NCBI GenBank assembly: GCA_040954595.2
Contig: CM082586.2
Location: 10,044,001 to 10,108,000 of the forward strand
Reading direction: 5' to 3'
From: Balanoglossus misakiensis
Taxonomy: Eukaryota; Hemichordata
DNA length: 64,000 bases
Below the pieces are notes generated by a model. That model saw only the letters and a program-made list of their open reading frames with translations, searched no databases and had not been told where the DNA came from. Positions 11,701-24,575 of the stretch are shown one piece after another (position 1 is the stretch's first letter; every line of letters begins with the position of its first letter). A program made the translations under genes and the position numbers.

Positions 11701-12835
11701 TGGGTGAAAATCATTAATAAATGACAAATTTTCGACTTTGCAAAATCTCAAAATTTCGTCGATTTTTGAAAAAAAATCATGGGTGAAAATCATCAAAAAA
11801 TTACAAATTTTCGACTTTGCAAAATCTCAAAATTTCGTCGATTTTTGAGAAAAATCATGGGTGAAAATCATCAAAAAATGACAAATTTTCGACTTTGCAA
11901 AATCTCAAAATTTTGTCGATTTTTGAAAAAAAATCATGGGTTCGTTGATTTTTGAAAAAAAACATGGGTGAAAATCATCAAAAAATTACAAATTTTCGAA
12001 TTTGCAAAATCTCAAAATTTCTTAAATTTTTGAAAAAAAGTCATGGGTGAAAATCATCAAAAAATTACAAATTTTCGTCTTTGCAAAATCTCAAAATTTC
12101 GTCGATTTTTGAAAAAAAAAATCATGGGTAAAAATCATCAAAAAATTACAAATTTTCGACTTTGCAAAATCTAAAAATTTTGTCGATTTTTGAAAAAAAT
12201 CATGGGTGAAAATCATCAAAAAATGACAAATTTTCGACTTTGCAAAATCTCAAAATTTCGTAGATTTTTGAAAAAAAAAATCATGGGTAAAAATCATCAA
12301 AAAATTACAAATTTTCGACTTTGCAAAATCTAAAAATTTTGTCGATTTTTGAAAACAATCATGGGTGAAAATCATCAAAAAATGACAAATTTTCGACTTT
12401 GCAAAATCTCAAAATTTTGTCGATTTTTGAAAAAAAATCATGGGTGAAAATCATTAATAAATGACAAATTTTCGACTTTGCAAAATCTCAAAATTTCGTC
12501 GATTTTTGAAAAAAAATCATGGGTGAAAATCATCAAAAAATTACAAATTTTCGACTTTGCAAAATCTCAAAATTTCGTCGATTTTTGAGAAAAATCATGG
12601 GTGAAAATCATCAAAAAATGACAAATTTTCGACTTTGCAAAATCTCAAAATTTTGTCGATTTTTGAAAAAAATCATGGGTTCGTTCAATTTTGAAAAAAA
12701 ACATGGGTGAAAATCATCAAAAAATTACAAATTTTCGACTTTGCAAAATCTCAAAATTTCGTCGATTTTTGAAAAAAAATCATGGGTGAAAATCATCAAA
12801 AAATTACAAATTTTCGACTTTGCAAAATCTCAAAA
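8781..12835 (+). repeat. Domain 1 higher-order unit A3 (about 4.06 kb)
   Basis: The variant order is collinear with A1 at 8,674-8,675 bp over the whole unit. It includes the CGGGTG unit (about 9,304), the GAGTTTTG unit (about 9,865), the TTCGATTTGC one-base-shorter unit (about 10,260) and TTTCGAGAAAAATC (about 10,980). Differences from A1 are few: for example GACTTTGC near 11,550, where A1 has GACTATGC, and CATAGGTTCG near 9,961, where A1 has CATGGGTTCG. Confidence 0.85.
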
Positions 12836-15800
12836 TGTTGTCAATTTTTAAAAAAAATCATGAGTTCGTTGATTTTTAAAAAAAAACATTGGTGTCAATT
12901 TTTGAAAAAAATCATGGGTTCGTTGATTTTTAAAAAAAAACATTGGTGAAAATCATCAAAAAATTACAAATTTTCGACTTTGCAAAATCTAAAAATTTCG
13001 TACATTTTTGAAAAAAAATCATGGGTGAAAATCATCAAAAAATGACAAATTTTCGTCTTTGCAAAATCTCAAAATTTCGTCGTTTTTTAAAAAAAAATCA
13101 TGGTGAAAATCATCAAAAAATGACAAATTGTCGACTTTGCAAAATCTAAAAATTTTGTCGATTTTTGAAAAAAATCATGAGTGAAAATAATCAAAAAATG
13201 ACAAATTTTCGACTTTGCAAAATCTAAAAATTTCGTCGATTTTTGAAAAAAATCATGGGTGAAAATCATCAAAAAATGACAAATTTTCGACTTTGCAAAA
13301 TCTCAAAATTTCGTCGATTTTTGAAAAAAATCATGGGTTCGTTCAATTTTGAAAAAAAACGGGTGAAAATCATCAAAAAATTACAAATTTTCGACTTTGC
13401 AAAATCTCAAAATTTTGTCGATTTTTGAAAAAAAATCATGGGTGAAAATCATTAATAAATGACAAATTTTCGACTTTGCAAAATCTCAAAATTTCGTCGA
13501 TTTTTGAAAAAAAATCATGGGTGAAAATCATCAAAAAATGACAAATTTTCGACTTTGCAAAATCTCAAAATTTCGTCGATTTTTGAGAAAAATCATGGGT
13601 GAAAATCATCAAAAAATGACAAATTTTCGACTTTGCAAAATCTCAAAATTTTGTCGATTTTTGAAAAAAAATCATGGGTTCGTTGATTTTTGAAAAAAAA
13701 CATGGGTGAAAATCATCAAAAAAGTACAAATTTTCGAATTTGCAAAATCTCAAAATTTCGTCGATTTTTGAAAAAAAAACATGGGTGAAAATCATCAAAA
13801 AATGACAAATTTTCGACTTTGCAAAATCTCAAAATTTCGTAAATTTTTGAAAAAAAGTCATGGGTGAAAATCATCAAAAAATTACAAATTTTCGTCTTTG
13901 CAAAATCTCAAAATTTCGTCGAGTTTTGAAAAAAATCATGGGTGAAAATCATCAAAAAATGACAAATTTTCGACTTTGCAAAATCTCAAAATTTTGTCGA
14001 TTTTTGAAAAAAAATCATGGGTTCGTTGATTTTTTAAAAAAAACATGGGTGAAAATCATCAAAAAATTACAAATTTTCGAATTTGCAAAATCTCAAAATT
14101 TCGTCGATTTTTGAAAAAAAAACATGGGTGAAAATCATCAAAAAATGACAAATTTTCGACTTTGCAAAATCTCAAAATTTCGTAAATTTTTGAAAAAAAG
14201 TCATGGGTGAAAATCATCAAAAAATTACAAATTTTCGTCTTTGCAAAATCTCAAAATTTCGTCGATTTTTGAAAAAAATCATGGGTGAAAATCATCAAAA
14301 AATGACAAATTTTCGACTTTGCAAAATCTCAAAATTTTGTCGATTTTTGAAAAAAAATCATGGGTTCGTTGATTTTTGAAAAAAAACATGGGTGAAAATC
14401 ATCAAAAAATTACAAATTTTCGAATTTGCAAAATCTCAAAATTTCGTCGATTTTTGAAAAAAAACATGGGTGAAAATCATCAAAAAATGACAAATTTTCG
14501 ACTTTGCAAAATCTCAAAATTTCGTAAATTTTTGAAAAAAAGTCATGGGTGAAAATCATCAAAAAATTACAAATTTTCGTCTTTGCAAAATCTCAAAATT
14601 TCGTCGATTTTTGAAAAAAAAAATCATGGGTAAAAATCATCAAAAAATAACAAATTTTCGACTTTGCAAAATCTAAAAATTTTGTCGATTTTTGAAAAAA
14701 ATCATGGGTGAAAATCATCAAAAAATGACAAATTTTCGACTTTGCAAAATCTCAAAATTTCGTCGATTTTTGAAAAAAATCATGGGTTCGTTCAATTTTG
14801 AAAAAAAACATGGGTGAAAATCATCAAAAAATTACAAATTTTCGACTTTGCAAAATCTCAAAATTTTGTCGATTTTTGAAAAAAAATCATGGGTGAAAAT
14901 CATTAATAAATGACAAATTTTCGACTTTGCAAAATCTCAAAATTTCGTCGATTTTTGAAAAAAAATCATGGGTGAAAATCATCAAAAAATTACAAATTTT
15001 CGACTTTGCAAAATCTCAAAATTTCGTCGATTTTCGAGAAAAATCATGGGTGAAAATCATCAAAAAATGACAAATTTTCGACTTTGCAAAAACTCAAAAT
15101 TTTGTCGATTTTTGAAAAAAAATCATGGGTTCGTTGATTTTTGAAAAAAAACAAGGGTGAAAATCATCAAAAAATTACAAATTTTCGAATTTGCAAAATC
15201 TCAAAATTTTGTCGATTTTTGAAAAAAATCATGGGTGAAAATAATCAAAAAATTACAAATTTTCGACTTTGCAAAATCTAAAAATTTTGTCGATTTTTGA
15301 AAAAAATCATGGGTGAAAATCATCAAAAAATGACAAATTTTCGACTTTGCAAAATCTCAAAATTTTGTCGATTTTTGAAAAAAAATCATGGGTTCGTTGA
15401 TTTTTGAAAAAAAACATGGGTGAAAATCATCAAAAAATTACAAATTTTCGAATTTGCAAAATCTCAAAATTTTGTCGATTTTTGAAAAAAATCATGGGTG
15501 AAAATAATCAAAAAATTACAAATTTTCGACTTTGCAAAATCTAAAAATTTTGTCGATTTTTGAAAAAAATCATGGGTGAAAATCATCAAAAAATGACAAA
15601 TTTTCGACTATGCAAAATCTCAAAATTTAGTCGATTTTTGAAAAAAATCATGGGTTCGTTCAATTTTGAAAAAAAACATGGGTGAAAATCATCAAAAAAT
15701 TACAAATTTTCGACTTTGCAAAATCTCAAAATTTTGTCGATTTTTGAAAAAAAATCATGGGTGAAAATCATTAATAAATGACAAATTTTCGACTTTGCAA

Positions 15801-16893
15801 AATCTCAAAATTTCGTCGATTTTTGAAAAAAAATCATGGGTGAAAATCATCAAAAAATTACAAATTTTCGACTTTGCAAAATCTCAAAATTTCGTCGATT
15901 TTTGAGAAAAATCATGGGTGAAAATCATCAAAAAATGACAAATTTTCGACTTTGCAAAATCTCAAAATTTTGTCGATTTTTGAAAAAAAATCATGGGTTC
16001 GTTGATTTTTGAAAAAAAACATGGGTGAAAATCATCAAAAAATTACAAATTTTCGAATTTGCAAAATCTCAAAATTTCTTAAATTTTTGAAAAAAAGTCA
16101 TGGGTGAAAATCATCAAAAAATTACAAATTTTCGTCTTTGCAAAATCTCAAAATTTCGTCGATTTTTGAAAAAAAAAATCATGGGTAAAAATCATCAAAA
16201 AATTACAAATTTTCGACTTTGCAAAATCTAAAAATTTTGTCGATTTTTGAAAAAAATCATGGGTGAAAATCATCAAAAAATGACAAATTTTCGACTTTGC
16301 AAAATCTCAAAATTTCGTAGATTTTTGAAAAAAAAAAATCATGGGTAAAAATCATCAAAAAATTACAAATTTTCGACTTTGCAAAATCTAAAAATTTTGT
16401 CGATTTTTGAAAACAATCATGGGTGAAAATCATCAAAAAATGACAAATTTTCGACTTTGCAAAATCTCAAAATTTTGTCGATTTTTGAAAAAAAATCATG
16501 GGTGAAAATCATTAATAAATGACAAATTTTCGACTTTGCAAAATCTCAAAATTTCGTCGATTTTTGAAAAAAAATCATGGGTGAAAATCATCAAAAAATT
16601 ACAAATTTTCGACTTTGCAAAATCTCAAAATTTCGTCGATTTTTGAGAAAAATCATGGGTGAAAATCATCAAAAAATGACAAATTTTCGACTTTGCAAAA
16701 TCTCAAAATTTTGTCGATTTTTGAAAAAAATCATGGGTTCGTTCAATTTTGAAAAAAAACATGGGTGAAAATCATCAAAAAATTACAAATTTTCGACTTT
16801 GCAAAATCTCAAAATTTCGTCGATTTTTGAAAAAAAATCATGGGTGAAAATCATCAAAAAATTACAAATTTTCGACTTTGCAAAATCTCAAAA
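12836..16893 (+). repeat. Domain 1 higher-order unit A4 (about 4.06 kb)
   Basis: This unit is collinear with A3 at an offset of about 4,056-4,058 bp. It shares GACTATGC (about 15,608) with A1 but not A3, and has the full-length TTCGACTTTGC (about 14,315) where A1 and A3 share the shortened TTCGATTTGC. It ends where the expected TGTTGTCAATTTTT compound is replaced by an ordinary TTTTGTCGATTTTTG unit at about 16,894, which I take as the end of domain 1. Confidence 0.85.
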
Positions 16894-17218
16894 TTTTGTC
16901 GATTTTTGAAAAAAAATCATGGGTTCGTTGATTTTTGAAAAAAAACATGGGTGAAAATCATCAAAAAATTACAAATTTTCGAATTTGCAAAATCACAAAA
17001 TTTCGTCGATTTTTGAAAAAAAAAACATGGGTGAAAATCATCAAAAAATTACAAATTTTCGTCTTTGCAAAATCACAAAATTTCGTCGATTTTTGAAAAA
17101 AAAAATCATGGGTAAAAATCATCAAAAAATTACAAATTTTCGACTTTGCAAAATCTAAAAATTTTGTCGATTTTTGAAAAAAATCATGGGTGAAAATCAT
17201 CAAAAAATGACAAATTTT
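16894..17218 (+). repeat. Transition between domains 1 and 2
   Basis: About four full units and one short unit. The first are still domain 1-like (GTTCGTTGATTTTTG, GAATTTGC). From about 16,980 the variant AAAATCACAAAATTTCG appears, which is frequent in domain 2 and absent from the units A1-A4 as read. Positions from about 17,040 reappear near 19,445, so part of this stretch belongs to the 2,405 bp duplication. Confidence 0.7.
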
Positions 17219-18811
17219 CGTCTTTGCAAAATCTCAAAATTTCGTCCATTTTTGAATAAAAATCATGGGTGAAAATCATCAAAAAATGACACATTTTCGA
17301 CTTTGCAAAATCTAAAAATTTCGTCGATTTTTGAAAAAAATCATGGTTGAAAATCATCAAAAAATGACAAAATTTTCGACTTTGTAAAATCACAAAATTT
17401 CGTCGATTTTGAAAAAAATCATAGGTTCGTCGATTTCTAAAAAAAAACATGGGTGAAAATCATCAAAAAATGACAAATTTTCGACTTTGCAAAATCTCAA
17501 AATTTCGTCGATTTTTGAAAAAAATCATGGGTGAAAATCATCAAAAAATGACAAATTTTCGACTTCGCAAAATCTCAAAATTTCGTCAATTTTTGAAAAA
17601 ATCAGGGGTAAAAATCATCAAAAAATGACAAATTTTCGTCTTTGCTAAATCTCAAAATTTCGTCGGTTTTTGAAAAATAATATGGGTGAAAATCATCAAA
17701 AAATGACAAATTTTCGACTTTGCAAAATCTCAAAATTTCGTCCATTTTTGAAAAAAAATCATGGGTAAAAATCATCAAAAAATGACAAATTTTCGTCTTT
17801 GCAAAATCTCAAAATTTCTTCCATTTAAAAAAAAAAGCATGGGGGAAAATCATCAAAAAATGACAAATTTTCGTCTTTGCAAAATCTCAAAATTTCGTCC
17901 ATTTAAAAAAAAAAACATGGGTGAAAATCATCAAAAAATGACAAATTTTTGACTTTTCAAAATCTCACAATTTCGTCGATTTTTGAAAAAAATCATGGGT
18001 GAAAATCATCAAAAAATGACAAATTATCGACTTTGCAAAATCTCAAAATTTCGTCGATTTTGAAAAAAACCATTGGGGGAAAATCATCAAAAAATGACAA
18101 ATTATCGACTTTGCAAAATCTCAAAATATCGTCCATTTTAAAAAAAAAACATGGGGGAAAATCATCAAAAAATGACAAATTTTCGACTTTGCAAAATCTC
18201 AAAATTTCGTCGATTTTGAAAAAAAACATTGGGGGAAAATCATCAAAAAATGACAAATTATCGACTTTGCACAATCTCACAATTTCGTCGATTTTTGAAA
18301 AAAATCATGGGTGAAAATCATCAAAAAATTACAAATTTTCGACTTTGCAAAATCTCAACATTTCGTCGATTTTTGAAAAAAATCATGGGTGAAAATCATC
18401 AAAAAATGACAAATTTTCGACTTTGCAAAATCTCACAATTTCGTCGATTTTTGAAAAAAATCATGGGTGAAAATCATCAAAAAATTACAAATTTTCGACT
18501 TTGCAAAATCTCAACATTTCGTCGATTTTTGAAAAAAATCATGGGTGAAAATCATCAAAAAATTACAAATTTTCGACTTTGCAAAATCTCAAAATTTCGT
18601 AAATTTTTGAAAAAAAGTCATGGGTGAAAATCATCAAAAAATTACAAATTTTCGTCTTTGCAAAATCACAAAATTTCGTCGATTTTTGAAAAAAAAAATC
18701 ATGGGTAAAAATCATCAAAAAATTACAAATTTTCGACTTTGCAAAATCTAAAAATTTTGTCGATTTTTGAAAAAAATCATGGGTGAAAATCATCAAAAAA
18801 TGACAAATTTT
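17219..18811 (+). repeat. Domain 2 block P1 (1,593 bp)
   Basis: The block starts at the CGTCTTTGC unit followed by CGTCCATTTTTGAATAAAAA and ends before that pair recurs at 18,812. It introduces the variants that define domain 2: GACACATTTTC, TTGTAAAATCAC, the short CATAGGTTCG unit, TTCGCAAAATC, ATCAGGGGTAAAAATC, TTGAAAAATAATATGGG, CCATTTAAAAAA, CATTGGGGGAAAATC, CACAATTTCG and CAACATTTCG. The same order is repeated at +2,405 bp (P3). Confidence 0.8.
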
Positions 18812-19623
18812 CGTCTTTGCAAAATCTCAAAATTTCGTCCATTTTTGAATAAAAATCATGGGTGAAAATCATCAAAAAATGACACATTTTCGACTTTGCA
18901 AAATCTAAAAATTTCGTCGATTTTTGAAAAAAATCATGGTTGAAAATCATCAAAAAATGACAAAATTTTCGACTTTGTAAAATCACAAAATTTCGTCGAT
19001 TTTGAAAAAAATCATAGGTTCGTCGATTTCTAAAAAAAAACATGGGTGAAAATCATCAAAAAATGACAAATTTTCGACTTTGCAAAATCTCAAAATTTCG
19101 TCGATTTTTGAAAAAAATCATGGGTGAAAATCATCAAAAAATGACAAATTTTCGACTTCGCAAAATCTCAAAATTTCGTCAATTTTTGAAAAAATCAGGG
19201 GTAAAAATCATCAAAAAATGACAAATTTTCGTCTTTGCTAAATCTCAAAATTTCGTCGGTTTTTGAAAAATAATATGGGTGAAAATCATCAAAAAATGAC
19301 AAATTTTCGACTTTGCAAAATCTCAAAATTTCGTCCATTTTTGAAAAAAAATCATGGGTAAAAATCATCAAAAAATGACAAATTTTCGTCTTTGCAAAAT
19401 CTCAAAATTTCTTCCATTTAAAAAAAAAAGCATGGGGGAAAATCATCAAAAAATTACAAATTTTCGTCTTTGCAAAATCACAAAATTTCGTCGATTTTTG
19501 AAAAAAAAAATCATGGGTAAAAATCATCAAAAAATTACAAATTTTCGACTTTGCAAAATCTAAAAATTTTGTCGATTTTTGAAAAAAATCATGGGTGAAA
19601 ATCATCAAAAAATGACAAATTTT
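18812..19623 (+). repeat. Domain 2 block P2, shortened (812 bp)
   Basis: This block opens with the same series of variants as P1. After the CTTCCATTTAAAAAA unit (about 19,412) it jumps directly to the ATTACA/AAAATCACAAAATTTCG units that lie at the end of P1. It is therefore P1 with an internal loss of 781 bp, about ten monomers. P1 plus P2 (2,405 bp) together recur from about 19,445 onward. Confidence 0.8.
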
Positions 19624-21216
19624 CGTCTTTGCAAAATCTCAAAATTTCGTCCATTTTTGAATAAAAATCATGGGTGAAAATCATCAAAAAATGACACATT
19701 TTCGACTTTGCAAAATCTAAAAATTTCGTCGATTTTTGAAAAAAATCATGGTTGAAAATCATCAAAAAATGACAAAATTTTCGACTTTGTAAAATCACAA
19801 AATTTCGTCGATTTTGAAAAAAATCATAGGTTCGTCGATTTCTAAAAAAAAACATGGGTGAAAATCATCAAAAAATGACAAATTTTCGACTTTGCAAAAT
19901 CTCAAAATTTCGTCGATTTTTGAAAAAAATCATGGGTGAAAATCATCAAAAAATGACAAATTTTCGACTTCGCAAAATCTCAAAATTTCGTCAATTTTTG
20001 AAAAAATCAGGGGTAAAAATCATCAAAAAATGACAAATTTTCGTCTTTGCTAAATCTCAAAATTTCGTCGGTTTTTGAAAAATAATATGGGTGAAAATCA
20101 TCAAAAAATGACAAATTTTCGACTTTGCAAAATCTCAAAATTTCGTCCATTTTTGAAAAAAAATCATGGGTAAAAATCATCAAAAAATGACAAATTTTCG
20201 TCTTTGCAAAATCTCAAAATTTCTTCCATTTAAAAAAAAAAGCATGGGGGAAAATCATCAAAAAATGACAAATTTTCGTCTTTGCAAAATCTCAAAATTT
20301 CGTCCATTTAAAAAAAAAAACATGGGTGAAAATCATCAAAAAATGACAAATTTTTGACTTTTCAAAATCTCACAATTTCGTCGATTTTTGAAAAAAATCA
20401 TGGGTGAAAATCATCAAAAAATGACAAATTATCGACTTTGCAAAATCTCAAAATTTCGTCGATTTTGAAAAAAACCATTGGGGGAAAATCATCAAAAAAT
20501 GACAAATTATCGACTTTGCAAAATCTCAAAATATCGTCCATTTTAAAAAAAAAACATGGGGGAAAATCATCAAAAAATGACAAATTTTCGACTTTGCAAA
20601 ATCTCAAAATTTCGTCGATTTTGAAAAAAAACATTGGGGGAAAATCATCAAAAAATGACAAATTATCGACTTTGCACAATCTCACAATTTCGTCGATTTT
20701 TGAAAAAAATCATGGGTGAAAATCATCAAAAAATTACAAATTTTCGACTTTGCAAAATCTCAACATTTCGTCGATTTTTGAAAAAAATCATGGGTGAAAA
20801 TCATCAAAAAATGACAAATTTTCGACTTTGCAAAATCTCACAATTTCGTCGATTTTTGAAAAAAATCATGGGTGAAAATCATCAAAAAATTACAAATTTT
20901 CGACTTTGCAAAATCTCAACATTTCGTCGATTTTTGAAAAAAATCATGGGTGAAAATCATCAAAAAATTACAAATTTTCGACTTTGCAAAATCTCAAAAT
21001 TTCGTAAATTTTTGAAAAAAAGTCATGGGTGAAAATCATCAAAAAATTACAAATTTTCGTCTTTGCAAAATCACAAAATTTCGTCGATTTTTGAAAAAAA
21101 AAATCATGGGTAAAAATCATCAAAAAATTACAAATTTTCGACTTTGCAAAATCTAAAAATTTTGTCGATTTTTGAAAAAAATCATGGGTGAAAATCATCA
21201 AAAAATGACAAATTTT
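19624..21216 (+). repeat. Domain 2 block P3 (1,593 bp)
   Basis: This block is collinear with P1 at +2,405 bp and with P4 at -1,593 bp. As read, I found no difference from P1 in the diagnostic variants, including the rare AATTTTTGACTTTTC unit (about 20,350; 17,945 in P1) and CAAAATATCGTCC (about 20,529; 18,124 in P1). Such near-identity implies very recent duplication. Confidence 0.8.
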
Positions 21217-22560
21217 CGTCTTTGCAAAATCTCAAAATTTCGTCCATTTTTGAATAAAAATCATGGGTGAAAATCATCAAAAAATGACACATTTTCGACT
21301 TTGCAAAATCTAAAAATTTCGTCGATTTTTGAAAAAAATCATGGTTGAAAATCATCAAAAAATGACAAAATTTTCGACTTTGTAAAATCACAAAATTTCG
21401 TCGATTTTGAAAAAAATCATAGGTTCGTCGATTTCTAAAAAAAAACATGGGTGAAAATCATCAAAAAATGACAAATTTTCGACTTTGCAAAATCTCAAAA
21501 TTTCGTCGATTTTTGAAAAAAATCATGGGTGAAAATCATCAAAAAATGACAAATTTTCGACTTCGCAAAATCTCAAAATTTCGTCAATTTTTGAAAAAAT
21601 CAGGGGTAAAAATCATCAAAAAATGACAAATTTTCGTCTTTGCTAAATCTCAAAATTTCGTCGGTTTTTGAAAAATAATATGGGTGAAAATCATCAAAAA
21701 ATGACAAATTTTCGACTTTGCAAAATCTCAAAATTTCGTCCATTTTTGAAAAAAAATCATGGGTAAAAATCATCAAAAAATGACAAATTTTCGTCTTTGC
21801 AAAATCTCAAAATTTCTTCCATTTAAAAAAAAAAGCATGGGGGAAAATCATCAAAAAATGACAAATTTTCGTCTTTGCAAAATCTCAAAATTTCGTCCAT
21901 TTAAAAAAAAAAACATGGGTGAAAATCATCAAAAAATGACAAATTTTTGACTTTTCAAAATCTCACAATTTCGTCGATTTTTGAAAAAAATCATGGGTGA
22001 AAATCATCAAAAAATGACAAATTATCGACTTTGCAAAATCTCAAAATTTCGTCGATTTTGAAAAAAACCATTGGGGGAAAATCATCAAAAAATGACAAAT
22101 TATCGACTTTGCAAAATCTCAAAATATCGTCCATTTTAAAAAAAAAACATGGGGGAAAATCATCAAAAAATGACAAATTTTCGACTTTGCAAAATCTCAA
22201 AATTTCGTCGATTTTGAAAAAAAACATTGGGGGAAAATCATCAAAAAATGACAAATTATCGACTTTGCACAATCTCACAATTTCGTCGATTTTTGAAAAA
22301 AATCATGGGTGAAAATCATCAAAAAATTACAAATTTTCGACTTTGCAAAATCTCAACATTTCGTCGATTTTTGAAAAAAATCATGGGTGAAAATCATCAA
22401 AAAATGACAAATTTTCGACTTTGCAAAATCTCACAATTTCGTCGATTTTTGAAAAAAATCATGGGTGAAAATCATCAAAAAATTACAAATTTTCGACTTT
22501 GCAAAATCTCAACATTTCGTCGATTTTTGAAAAAAATCATGGGTGAAAATCATCAAAAAA
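21217..22560 (+). repeat. Domain 2 block P4, truncated at its 3' end
   Basis: This block follows P3 at +1,593 bp up to the last CAACATTTCG unit near 22,510. The tail that closes P1 and P3 (the GTAAATTTTTG unit with GTCATGGG) is then replaced by a unit with AATTTTTGACTTTGC and by domain 1-like units. Confidence 0.75.
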
Positions 22561-23115
22561 TGACAAATTTTTGACTTTGCAAAATCTAAAAATTTTGTCG
22601 ATTTTTGAAAAAAATCATGGGTGAAAATCATCAAAAAATTACAAATTTTCGAATTTGCAAAATCTCAAAATTTCGTCGATTTTTGAAAAAAAACATGGGT
22701 GAAAATCATCAAAAAATGACAAATTTTCGACTTTGCAAAATCTCAAAATTTCGTCGATTTTTGAAAAAAAATCATGGGTGAAAATCATCAAAAAATTACA
22801 AATTTTCGACTTTGCAAAATCTCAAAATTTTGTCGATTTTTGAAAAAAAATCATGGGTTCGTTGATTTTTGAAAAAAAACATGGGTGAAAATCATGAAAA
22901 AATTACAAATTTTCGAATTTGCAAAATCACAAAATTTCGTCGATTTTTGAAAAAAAAAACATGGGTGAAAATCATCAAAAAATTACAAATTTTCGACTTT
23001 GCAAAATCTCAAAATTTCGTAAATTTTTGAAAAAAAGTCATGGGTGAAAATCATCAAAAAATTACAAATTTTCGTCTTTGCAAAATCTCAAAATTTCGTC
23101 GATTTTTGAAAAAAT
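22561..23115 (+). repeat. Domain 1-like segment inside domain 2
   Basis: About seven units carry domain 1 variants: TTTTGTCGATTTTTG, GAATTTGC, the short unit GTTCGTTGATTTTTG, and GTAAATTTTTG with AGTCATGGG. One unit has the rare AAAATCATGAAAAAATTAC (about 22,892), found again only near 24,250, 25,146, 37,684, 39,046, 48,468 and 49,826. It is a useful tag for tracing this segment and its copies. Confidence 0.7.
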
Positions 23116-23679
23116 CAGGGGTAAAAATCATCAAAAAATGACAAATTTTCGTCTTTGCTAAATCTCAAAATTTCGTCGGTTTTTGAAAAATAATATGGGT
23201 GAAAATCATCAAAAAATGACAAATTTTCGACTTTGCAAAATCTCAAAATTTCGTCCATTTTTGAAAAAAAATCATGGGTAAAAATCATCAAAAAATGACA
23301 AATTTTCGTCTTTGCAAAATCTCAAAATTTCTTCCATTTAAAAAAAAAAGCATGGGGGAAAATCATCAAAAAATGACAAATTTTCGTCTTTGCAAAATCT
23401 CAAAATTTCGTCCATTTAAAAAAAAAAACATGGGTGAAAATCATCAAAAAATGACAAATTTTTGACTTTTCAAAATCTCACAATTTCGTCGATTTTTGAA
23501 AAAAATCATGGGTGAAAATCATCAAAAAATGACAAATTATCGACTTTGCAAAATCTCAAAATTTCGTCGATTTTGAAAAAAACCATTGGGGGAAAATCAT
23601 CAAAAAATGACAAATTATCGACTTTGCAAAATCTCAAAATATCGTCCATTTTAAAAAAAAAACATGGGGGAAAATCATC

Positions 23680-24575
23680 AAAAAATGACAAATTTTCGAC
23701 TTTGCAAAATCTCAAAATTTCGTCGATTTTGAAAAAAAACATTGGGGGAAAATCATCAAAAAATGACAAATTATCGACTTTGCACAATCTCACAATTTCG
23801 TCGATTTTTGAAAAAAATCATGGGTGAAAATCATCAAAAAATTACAAATTTTCGACTTTGCAAAATCTCAACATTTCGTCGATTTTTGAAAAAAATCATG
23901 GGTGAAAATCATCAAAAAATGACAAATTTTCGACTTTGCAAAATCTCACAATTTCGTCGATTTTTGAAAAAAATCATGGGTGAAAATCATCAAAAAATTA
24001 CAAATTTTCGACTTTGCAAAATCTCAACATTTCGTCGATTTTTGAAAAAAATCATGGGTGAAAATCATCAAAAAATTACAAATTTTCGACTTTGCAAAAT
24101 CTCAAAATTTCGTCGATTTTTGAAAAAAAATCATGGGTGAAAATCATCAAAAAATTACAAATTTTCGACTTTGCAAAATCTCAAAATTTTGTCGATTTTT
24201 GAAAAAAAATCATGGGTTCGTTGATTTTTGAAAAAAAACATGGGTGAAAATCATGAAAAAATTACAAATTTTCGAATTTGCAAAATCACAAAATTTCGTC
24301 GATTTTTGAAAAAAAAAAACATGGGTGAAAATCATCAAAAAATTACAAATTTTCGACTTTGCAAAATCTCAAAATTTCGTAAATTTTTGAAAAAAAAATC
24401 ATGGGTGAAAATCATCAAAAAATTACAAATTTTCGTCTTTGCAAAATCTCAAAATTTCGTCGATTTTTGAAAAAAAAAATCATGGGTAAAAATCATCAAA
24501 AAATTACAAATTTTCGACTTTGCAAAATCTAAAAATTTTGTCGATTTTTGAAAAAAATCATGGGTGAAAATCATC
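23680..24575 (+). repeat. First copy of an 896 bp tandem duplication
   Basis: Landmarks in this stretch recur exactly 896 bp later: the CATTGGGGG unit (23,739 and 24,635), the CACAATCTCACAATTTCG unit, the CATGAAAAAATTAC unit (24,250 and 25,146) and the GTAAATTTTTG unit. The ends are approximate. The period is about eleven full monomers plus a short unit. Confidence 0.8.
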
